A stretch of DNA of 64,000 nucleotides from Thelonectria olida (taxonomy: Eukaryota > Ascomycota > Sordariomycetes > Hypocreales > Nectriaceae), in the NCBI GenBank assembly GCA_020736575.1, contig JAGPYM010000009.1, forward strand, positions 1,282,565 through 1,346,564, written 5' to 3'. Positions 45,301 through 51,559 of this stretch are shown in pieces. Position 1 is the stretch's first letter; each line of letters opens with the position of its first letter. The translations under genes and the position numbers were made by a program. The notes under the pieces are model-generated. The model saw nothing but the letters and a program-made list of their open reading frames with translations. It was not told the DNA's origin and did not search any database.

Positions 45301-46322
45301 GTTTCCGAGAAATATGGGTCCGGATTGCGTATTCCTTGTGGGCTCTAGCCGGAGCTCCGGCGTCTAACCGGATGAAGACACGGAGGTCCTCTCGGGGTGG
45401 GGCAACAGCGGTCGGTTGCCCTTGGCGATGAGTGGGGGTTTGTTGTTGATGGTGTTGATGATGTTGATGTTGGTGGGCAAGGGAATTATTTGCAGCTGGG
45501 GGCGAAGCCGCGACGGTGCTGTAGGTAGGCACGGGGGCAGATTTGGCGTCAGTGAGCGCCCGGTTCCATGAATCCAGGAAGCTATTAGCAAAGTTTCGAG
45601 CGAATTCTCGTTCGAGTCCAGTGGTGAATTGTTTCGCCGCTTCTTCGAATTTAGCACAGAAGGCCTGAAACACCTTCAACTTGGCATTATACTCCTCCAC
45701 ACGCTCGCGTGCGAGCCTATTGGCTGATTCAATAAGGGATACTGGTTGCTGTTCAGTGGTCCGAGCAGGAGAGGGGGGGGAGGGACGGGCAAGCTGGGCT
45801 CCTTCTGTGGCCGCAGTAGTAGAGACCGCATTGAGCGGCGAAGACGGCGTTTGAGCGGTCCTCCCGAAGGCGGGCGGGACACCGACAGGTCCATTCACAA
45901 CAGCGGGGCTGTTTTGCAAGAGGGCTGTGCGGGCTCCTCGATTGAGATTGCCGGGAGTGTGGATTCCCAGGTCAAAGGGATCTGGGACAACAGGCGGACC
46001 GGTGGCCGATGCCATCGCCGCCGCCAGAGGCTGCGCGGAGCGCAGGATTGTGGTTGTTGCGTTGCACTTGTTAGGGAAAAGGGTGTAATTAAGGCTACTT
46101 TCTTAACATCTGCGTGCCAAGAAAGTAAGATGACGAAGGAAGGTTGTGAGGAAAAAAATGGCATGGGCATGAAGGGCCCTACAGGGTACTGCGGACGGAA
46201 GTTTCGCCTATCTTCACTAGATTCGAACGTACATCTCTCATAGCACCCGCATACCATAAGATGGGAGGAAAAACAGGATCATAATAGAAAGCAGGCACGC
46301 CACAAGCGCCCATCTTCAACAT
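39379..46322 (-). CDS. Unknown gene whose first intron appears to contain the LINE insertion
   Basis: No family recognised. Exon 1 (46322-46183) starts at ATG and reads MLKMGACGVPAFYYDPVF, then WYAGAMRDVRSNLVKIGETS, ending VRSTL in phase 2 at a GTAGGG donor. Exon 2 (from 40132) resumes in matching phase with GFFPLKGEDTNERKWLIKTG and KKYVFVLAPYYSGNITDA. A frame change at about 40000 then leads to DRGVIFLRNGHGPGFRKHA, continuing to ALWG at 39623; this is either a 37-bp intron (short) or a frameshift. A small exon 39544-39482 encodes NKLKGGLVVLRVKRK, and a last exon probably ends at TGA 39379-39381. Without the LINE and one copy of its duplication the first intron would be 62 bp, with CTAAC and CTGGCAG at its 3' end, like other introns here. 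Whether the present ~6-kb intron is spliced is unknown. Confidence 0.55.
40159..40172. repeat. Target-site duplication of the LINE, 3' side copy
   Basis: TGAGGAAAAAAATG, identical over 14 bp to 46147-46160. It abuts the (TATG)n tail of the element, as expected for target-primed reverse transcription at an A/T-rich site. Confidence 0.93.
40672..44418 (-). CDS. LINE ORF2: endonuclease / reverse transcriptase / RNase H polyprotein
   Basis: 1248 residues that copy the element RNA into its target. An APE-type endonuclease covers about residues 15-235 (FQANVGKVPPAHDCALALAD, IVLLQEPWT, GDFNARHHTW, and SSDHFTLSL with the catalytic His). The reverse transcriptase spans about 470-740, with GAFDTVLRNRL, GLPQGSPVSPILF and the catalytic box GYADDTGIL at about 664. 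RNase H lies at about 965-1110, with acidic residues in VYSDGS, AEATGALEGL, VVCLDNLA and NEQADKLAK. A C-terminal Cys/His finger (CSCGRRKAPDHVFYC) is at about 1189. Its ATG overlaps the ORF1 stop by about 20 nt, which suggests re-initiation after ORF1. All catalytic residues appear present. Confidence 0.95.
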   Translation of the reverse strand: MSTSMSRRPRARRCGRKTLRVFQANVGKVPPAHDCALALADSERYDIVLLQEPWTTMANSRCLTKTHPAYDTYSPVEAWDSNSTRPRVMTYIRRDSKLLADQIRPYISRDILWLTVNDIIIVNFYRQNDESDALDTLRQWPIPDRCLVAGDFNARHHTWQTGLTTNRGNDIASWASENGLGLLNTSDIPTNPHGNTIDLAFTNVPLAEANIEDHLATSSDHFTLSLTLPDIKLAPIQPGKIRVTTDDELKRFVEIVELGSTGIPVAASGPLELDELASALVNLLQSAAKAAGRPARKGARNAPWWTEECARAAAGYRAIRRLYPLGFNQEVQLAKRDFHQVVRRAKRLYWRNLIDSFSDSSSVFKAVRWLRSPGAFQPPPLQVDDVVYETQLDKANALRRATLERRTAEDDIQEPWIQVSPRKTIPFPQEISLEEAQDATLRTGNTSPGADNITVKLLTAVWHIIGTHVRRLFEGCLAIGHHPKPFRAAEVVMIAKPGRRDLTEPRAWRPISLLSCLGKGLERLVARRLAWACIHYGVLHPQAGALPKRSATDLVAALVHDIEEAFARKKVATLVTMDIQGAFDTVLRNRLILRLREQGWPEHLARWAGSFMDDRSACVRYQDTITPLSPLQCGLPQGSPVSPILFLLYTEPIYRLSNPQGRFGYADDTGILCTGDTVEETAAAASKSVEELVRWGAENGVSFDPKKTEVMHFSRSKLKTAPAIRHGDVEKHPEAAMRWLGIWLDSSLSFRAHVEKWTAKAQAVAHHLRGLTNTKHGPLPSAVRSAVRACVEPVLLYGAEVWYPGATRPRWNQPSKDRPSSIQHFLRRMNKAINQSMRAILPAWRTTPIAILHRESGIPPVAQLLEARRYRFSARLKSLDEAHPLAKRTLPPRQPTYHMLIKRRYQTPSESSFRTRLRRADELLAPCTRPSLIQQCFDKEQRTPLQIASKEESAEAFLQWIQSVNSLTLIVYSDGSLSSKGAASYGFAIHQNNLPISNGSGRLGPVEVFDAEATGALEGLKAALDLPGSATQDIVVCLDNLAAATCLRGTPSDSSQEVFLEFQALAASHGATQVRWIPGHTNIPGNEQADKLAKSASSLPEPEGTQPTLAYVRKMARQKPKEAFETWWSTSAPEQYRKFNLKATIRCPPELSLPRTALHHLLAARSLHGDFAAYHERFNHNDARVICSCGRRKAPDHVFYCRKVPPRCRMRLVPSPTAAVNLAIGRDFDKYIKLAKSSAFFEKICPHH
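44399..46015 (-). CDS. LINE ORF1: gag-like RNA-binding protein with CCHC knuckles
   Basis: 538 residues from ATG 46015 (MASATGPPVVPDPFDL). It is expected to coat the element RNA. The first half is Pro/Ala/Ser-rich, with a helical region (SANRLARERVEEYNAKLKVF) that may drive oligomerisation, and a Gln/His-rich stretch at HQHQHHQHHQQQ. A central folded region has VFIRLDAGAPARAHKEYAI. Three Cys/His knuckles follow at about 379-440: CDVCLGYHPLRTC, CVRCGKTGHDSVDC and CANCRGPHSANFAKC. The C-terminus is basic (PRKRRIVLITRP) and ends with alternating His-Glu. This matches gag-like ORF1 proteins of the Tad1/Jockey group. Confidence 0.92.
   Translation of the reverse strand: MASATGPPVVPDPFDLGIHTPGNLNRGARTALLQNSPAVVNGPVGVPPAFGRTAQTPSSPLNAVSTTAATEGAQLARPSPPSPARTTEQQPVSLIESANRLARERVEEYNAKLKVFQAFCAKFEEAAKQFTTGLEREFARNFANSFLDSWNRALTDAKSAPVPTYSTVAASPPAANNSLAHQHQHHQHHQQQTPTHRQGQPTAVAPPREDLRVFIRLDAGAPARAHKEYAIRTHISRKLGVDPHKIPRVFQVRSGWAVLTIDIATRDLLVQKRTEWAADLGAATIETNKEWFTYVVPDYPCKLTDLYGNEADSDAAMNEEIEIQTGLKPVDIRPTRRQSDNPLTKTLLVSFLEPVKKHWCLFSSRPARLIKKTNRPKQCDVCLGYHPLRTCHRRPLCVRCGKTGHDSVDCTAPEQCANCRGPHSANFAKCPARPKKVHGVFRRLTKEQRDHIRTVGAETYRQRNSEPQQRALDPQHDSAGSQERPSPLAPSPAASRAPSCIMVATTPEAEGEPEHPRPGSPRKRRIVLITRPHEHEHE
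46147..46160. repeat. Target-site duplication of the LINE, 5' side copy
   Basis: Identical 14 bp to 40159-40172. It marks the 5' end of the element at 46146. Confidence 0.93.
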
Positions 46323-46410
46323 CTCTTCTCCAAAACAGGTAATGGATGACTCTCACGTCCCACTGCTAGAGTATGGTATTTACAAGCATGTAGCCCACAA
46401 ACCATAGAAT

Positions 46411-47277
46411 TCACAGAGCATGGACAAACTCTCCGTCCGTTTCCGACACCAATATCCCGTCTTCTTCAGCCAGCTCCTCGACGCGGAAGCTTCTCACCGG
46501 CACCGATTCGAGTGTGTTCCCGATGACGACATCCGCCTCATCCTCAATTTTCTCATCTTCCGCCTTCTCTTCTTTCGATTCATCGCTCAGCCCCGCACCT
46601 TGGCGGTTCAGCTCGAAGCTCAGCCTCTTCTTGGACTTGCGCCACCCCTTGGACGTGATTCGGTGAACCTGGTAAGCAAAAATGGCCTCTTCCTTCACTT
46701 CAGCCTTCTGGAGGCTGGTCCAGTTGCTCGCCCTCTTAACCTGCCCGCCCGCCTTGGTATCCTCTTTTATCTGGCCCGACAGCTTGGCGTGGGCGTCGCT
46801 CGTCGTGCCCAGTCTGATCTCCCACGTGAGGCTCGTCGAATACTTGATGCCCGTGACTATGTAAATAGGGCCTTTACCTAGGTATTTCTGAAGCTTCTCT
46901 TCGTCGTTCACCCTCTTCTCGAAGTACTCGTGCAGGTCTTTGCCCGTGAATGTATCCGTCTCCAGATTCTCGATCTTGTAGACCACGTGTGAATCCTTGG
47001 ACGCTTCCACGCCGATGTTTCCGCCGAATGTCCGTAGATACTCCAGCCAAGCCTCCGCGCCCATTTTGGACCCGCGGTCTTCCGTGATCTCGCGGTCAAC
47101 TTCCATTGCCGATGGCTTCACTTTGGGTGGCAGTAGTTTCGGGTCCCTGAACGATATCGGGACGTCGTCAACCTCGAGGGCATTTTTGAAGATGTTCCCG
47201 AGCGCAATCTGGCCGCCGCGGCGAAAGGAAAACCCCGAGCCCGGAGCGATTATGTACGACTTCAACGGCGAAGACAT
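46411..47277 (-). CDS. Gasdermin-like pore-forming cell-death effector (HET-Q1/RCD-1 family)
   Basis: Predicted executor of regulated cell death: fungal gasdermins oligomerise in membranes after a partner protease removes an inhibitory C-terminal tail. The start is ATG 47277 (MSSPLKSYIIAPGSGFSF), giving 288 residues, close to HET-Q1. Supporting text is an N-terminal LGNIFKNALEVDDVPISF, then MEVDREITEDRGSKMGAEAW, a central HVVYKIENLETDTFTGKDL, and the strand PIYIVTGIKYSTSLTWEI (about 138-154), which parallels the VYVVTEV-type strand of animal gasdermins. A highly charged linker (DESKEEKAEDEKIEDEAD, about 231-250) precedes a ~38-residue tail, a plausible cleavage region. There is no signal peptide. 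A subtilisin-like protease gene lies 557 bp upstream on the same strand, the arrangement known for het-Q1/het-Q2. The family call rests on motif resemblance plus this neighbour. Confidence 0.78.
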   Translation of the reverse strand: MSSPLKSYIIAPGSGFSFRRGGQIALGNIFKNALEVDDVPISFRDPKLLPPKVKPSAMEVDREITEDRGSKMGAEAWLEYLRTFGGNIGVEASKDSHVVYKIENLETDTFTGKDLHEYFEKRVNDEEKLQKYLGKGPIYIVTGIKYSTSLTWEIRLGTTSDAHAKLSGQIKEDTKAGGQVKRASNWTSLQKAEVKEEAIFAYQVHRITSKGWRKSKKRLSFELNRQGAGLSDESKEEKAEDEKIEDEADVVIGNTLESVPVRSFRVEELAEEDGILVSETDGEFVHAL

Positions 47278-47834
47278 GATTTGCGGTGGCCGAGCCGACA
47301 CTGTGGAGCGAATGGTAGGATGGTAGATAACGGAAGAGGGCGCACTTGGTTGCTGCTCCGTGGAACACTCGGCTTTTTATCGCGCAGAATTGTCGATCTC
47401 ACGCGCTCTCCGCAGCTGCTGACTTGCGCAAGCTGGACTCGCGCCACGTACCATTTTTTAACCAATAGTGCTCATCGATTGAACGCTGCACTGCATGTTT
47501 CTTTAGGCATCCATGCATGATGTATAGACTATAGCATCGGCAAACCCGAATGAGTTGGAAAATGCCACGGCTACGAGGCTTGTGAGGGAAACGATCATGT
47601 GACCTTCATACTTCATGAATACCCTCACTTGGTGAATATTGTGTAAATAGATTAAGTCAGAGCGTTCTTGAAGAATCTCTGTCTGTTCTTGTAAACAATC
47701 ATTTTGCCCAAGTCGCACCCGACCTCGTTCGTGCTCTTGTACGACGCGTCACAAGGCTGGGGAAGCTTGACTTGTCAAGATGATTCTGCTGAGATATGAA
47801 CGTCGAAACCTCGTTGGCCACCGTGGCTGAATGA
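47278..47834. other. Intergenic region between gasdermin-like and protease genes
   Basis: 557 bp between co-oriented genes. It carries the gasdermin promoter and the protease 3'UTR. No ORF or repeat was recognised. Confidence 0.55.
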
Positions 47835-50800
47835 TCATGATTCCTTTTTCAGCGCCGACTTGACAGCTGGTCTCCGCTTCTTCAACTCCCCCGCAGCGGT
47901 CACCAACAGTGATTCCCAACTTGCCTGGTCTTTTTCCCTGAAGAGCTGCCAGGGGTTCAAATACCGGCGATCGCCGTCTTTCCTGGTCAACATCTCGAAC
48001 AGGGCCAGCATTCCATCTGCCTCGAACAGCCGTTCTAGATGGGGCACGTGGGGATCACCTTCGGACAGGCAGCCCAACTTCCACAGCGCATACTGTAGGT
48101 ATGTAGCAGCGATTGCGGCCATGATGGGCGCGGCAATAGAGCAGCCCGACATGGTCAACACCTCGCTCCGTTTCTCATCCTTGATCCATTTGTGCGTGCA
48201 GGGGACTTCGACGGCGAGCGTACCGTACAGCACGCCGTCGCCTTTCGGGTTATAGCGGGCTTCGAATCCGCCATTGTGGTTTGTTCCACGGGCGGATATG
48301 GTAAGATGCCGGGACGAGGCCGGAAATCGCTCCGATTCGTTCCGACCTTGGTTGTTTGCTGCGGCGAATATGAGTAAACGCCTGTTGCGCATGTCCCGTC
48401 CGAGTGCATCTTCAATAGCATGCTCGATGGACTCCGGCGTATCCAAGAAACCGAACGACAGCGTAATTACGTCGACAGCCCATTTTTCCGCGGCGTGACG
48501 AATAGCCTACGCTCAAGATTAGTGTCCTAAACTTTGTAGCCAAGCCCTTTAACATAGGCACGGCGAGAGAAAGATGCAGTAAGCATAGCTGCCTAACGAA
48601 ACCCTTTACCTTCGAAATAGCCTCCTCGACACCCGGAGCGTTGAATTCTTCCTTGGTCCTCGCAACGCGTCCTATGAAGATTTCCGCTCGGGGCAGCAAC
48701 ATCAGAAGCGCCGTGGTAATCTTCGTTCCGTGGCCGTCAACGTCGACAGGCTTCGGGCTCTTCTCGTCGTCGATGAAATCTTTCCATTGCGCTCCCATTA
48801 TGCGCTGCTTATCAGCCTCGTTGTGCATTTCGTCGAAAAACTCCGTGTTCAGGTCGCAACCGGTGTCCAGCACGGCGATTTTTACCTTTCTCGGCAGCGT
48901 CTTCTGCTCCGTAAGAGGCACAAACACATCATCGTCGATTTTGATAAACTCTTGCAGCCATTTGAGCGCGCTAATGGCTTTGTCCCGCGTGTACTTGTCG
49001 CTGTTCCGAGAACTATTAGCTTCTGATTGCGAATCATCTCAGGGAGGAGTCATCACTCCGACAGAATCGAATCAGATGTGCTCTCACCTGGGCCACGTGC
49101 TTGACGCTTCCTTCTGTAGAAAGTTCAAGTACTCCATGTACCTTTCTGATTGACTTTTTACTTTCTTTTTCCTGATACTGATCCTGCCCCTATCTCGCGC
49201 TTTGTCCTCAAGAAGGTTTCCTGGCGCGTAAAGTTGGGAAGCCATGTTTGAGTTCTGGAAACTCTCCAGGAGGCTATCTTCGGAATTAGATGGCTCCGGG
49301 GATGAACTATCCAGGTGGTCCGATGCGACCGTATCTTGCTGCTTTTTCGTCATTGCTGTGGGATCTCTCGTGGGTGCGTCAATTCCATTGCTCGAAGGGT
49401 GGATCTCTTGCTCGTCGTTTCCAGCCTCGGCATTGGAGTCGAGCTGAGAGGCTCCGGAAGTGTTCACGGGTGTCTGATCGGTGTTGAGCTGAGCCTTGTT
49501 TCCTTGGAAGACGAATACGTCCAAGTCTTCGGCGCGAGAACTGGTACCACAGAGTTTTATCAGACTTTCTTCTAAAGGCATTATGACATGCTGGTAGAAT
49601 AGTTCGCATTCCTCAGAATCGCCACTAGCGGAAGTTCCAGCAATATCCAAGATCCCGTCGATAGAATTTATAATGAATTCGTAATCCGAGACCTCGCGAT
49701 ACGGCTCAAGATGCTCCTGGACTTCAAAATATACCTCCATGAACAGGCTGTTTGAGACTTCGAAATCATGTCTTGCTGGGCCGATATCCAGTGGCTTCTG
49801 TTGAAACAGCTCTAAAAGCAGGATCCCCAGGTCAACACGGGCGCCCAGGCTCGATTCACAGTCTAAGCGAGGTAGTAGCTGGCCATCGATATCGGCTTTG
49901 GGCCTTTCGTGTTTCGCAGAAACAGCTGAGGGCACAAACGGCAGGAACGGGATCAATAGCGTCCCTGATTTTGTGGTAATAAGTTGAAATTGGTCCTTAT
50001 CCAGTGTTCTGGGGATCCACGGTCCTCCATAGTGGTGAAGAAATGACGTGGCAACGAGGATAGCAAGGCGTGTCAACACCTGGAGGGACAGCGGCGGACC
50101 GTTGGGTGAGCTGGCCAAAGCGTTTAGAAAATCCCGAAATGAGATAGGACGAGCCGACGAGAGCTGCTGAGAGTCGAAACGTGCTCTCTTCCTGGGACGG
50201 TCTTGTCGTAAGCCGCTACCATCTGCTACAAGGGCTCCTCGTAGATCGGACATGTAGCCGCGGTTGAAGCGTGCGATGTAAGAGCATATGGTGACAGGTT
50301 CGCACGTAGGTCTTCCTGAGAACTTCACCCGTCTGGCCTCATCTCCCCCAGAAGATCTATCTTTTACATCGGAAGACACAGGGACCTTGATTTCCGTATC
50401 AAACCACCGCCGGCTCATAGATGGCGGCGTACCGGTGATCAGCACGTCAAACGTAATGTCGCTGTCTTTTGCCTCGGAGAAACTCAGATGATTTGCCATG
50501 AAAAGCAGTGCTTCATGTGACGAAGGACAAGAGCACTTGGACTTCTCCAGAGAGCCCTGGAGAACGTGGTGAAGCGAGGCGGCGAATTCGTGAACGTTGT
50601 ACGAGGGCCGCTGTCTGCCAGAAGATCCGGGAATGATGTCCCGTAATCGCGTGGTCCATTCTTTTATTTCTACGTTTAGCTTGGGGTGTTTCCGCTTTAG
50701 GTGCTGCGATAGCTTTTGTGGTGTGCTGCGTCGAATAGCCTCGAGCCCTGGAAATGACCGTACTGCATACTGGGAGTAATGCGCTCAGCGATATTCAAAC

Positions 50801-51099
50801 ATGATGGTATATTCTCGACCCGAGCCACCCACCTCGGACCGTGCATCCTCGTCCGCAAGATTATCCAGGCATTGTAAAAGCTCTCGTAGAGCGTTGGTGC
50901 ATTCTTTCTCAAACCGCAATTTTCGATTTCCAAAGTGATCTGGCAGCTTCTGCAGGACGTTCTGCAGTAGCCGGAACTCGGATCTCAGGGGCGTCTTGAA
51001 CTCCCAATCGGCATCATCACGTCCTGTCGATGAAAGAGCGTCGAGGAATGTGGGGAGAACATTATCGAGGCGTTTCAACAGGTCCTTGGGCGACTCCAT
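47835..51099 (-). CDS. Subtilisin-like serine protease with DUF7580-like N-terminal region (HET-Q2-like)
   Basis: Probable processing protease for the neighbouring gasdermin. Exon 1 from ATG 51099 (MESPKDLLKRLDNVLPTF) is a helical region. The next exons carry a DUF7580-like region: HEFAASLHHVL, then LQVLTRLAILVATSFLHHYG and PRLDCESSLGARVDLGILLLEL. A Ser/Glu-rich disordered linker with a basic patch (SIRKKKVKSQSERY) precedes the S8 domain. The catalytic triad is Asp in KIAVLDTGCDLN (about 48865), His in VDVDGHGTKITT (about 48735) and Ser in LTMSGCSIAAPIMAA (codon 48138-48140); the oxyanion Asn is probably in FAAANNQG. Clean splices join EEAISK to AIRHAAEKWAVDVITLSFG, and STWPR to a short exon with NSDKYTRDKAISALK. 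The protein ends KSALKKES. The open frame 51122-51532 could add an upstream exon. Confidence 0.85.
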
Positions 51100-51559
51100 C
51101 TGCGACAAAACACCAACGACATTAAAGGCAACGCGACGGAAGATCAGGCGAAGTTAGAGAGGGCAAGCGCATAGCGTGCGGCCTTATCGCCCTGGTACTT
51201 TTCAGCTCATCACATGACTGGAGCGGGGTTGACAAACCGGGACATGCCTCATCAAAGTGCTCAACCGGAGGTATCTTCGGCAGGCCACAGGCGATTATTT
51301 GATAAATAGCTCTGTTCCTATTTTCATTGTTATATTCAAAAGGAGCTCTGGCTCTATCAATCCTATCCTGGTCTCTTCGTGTGCCGTCGCTGAAACTTGT
51401 CTCGATATCGGCCCATAGCGGAGTTGGGCCGACAGCACGTTCTCCGACGATCATGAGGCCAGAAGCCAGCCATTCAGCCCCCAGAGACTTTGTTTCGGCC
51501 TCGATTCTGGCGTGTGTTCGGATAAAATTCAAGAGTCTTCACGCTCACTCTGAGAGGGG
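51100..51559. promoter_or_regulatory. Shared divergent promoter region (protease / kinase), possibly with an extra 5' exon
   Basis: 460 bp separate the predicted ATGs of the protease (minus) and the kinase-like gene (plus). A 136-codon minus-strand frame (51532-51122; HARIEAETKSLGAEW, YNNENRNRAIYQIIACGLP) fills most of it and has coding character. An acceptor-like TTTTGTCGCAG lies directly before ATG 51099, so this frame may be a 5' exon of the protease gene, leaving almost no intergenic space. Co-expression of the two genes is a reasonable inference. Confidence 0.45.

Larger units (their letters stand above)
40173..46146 (-). mobile_element. Full-length Tad1-clade LINE (non-LTR retrotransposon), both ORFs open
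   Basis: The element is on the minus strand, about 5.97 kb: a 5'UTR of 131 bp (46146-46016), ORF1 (46015-44399), ORF2 (44418-40672), a ~500-bp 3'UTR, and a short simple-repeat tail of ACAT units (plus strand TATG from 40173). It is flanked by perfect 14-bp duplications. The APE endonuclease, RT, RNase H and C-terminal Cys/His finger order, with a CCHC gag-like ORF1, is the Tad1 layout known from fungi. No stop or frameshift breaks either ORF, and GC content is normal. It therefore looks young and untouched by RIP, unlike the block after 58.9 kb. Autonomy is inferred from intact ORFs only. Confidence 0.93.
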
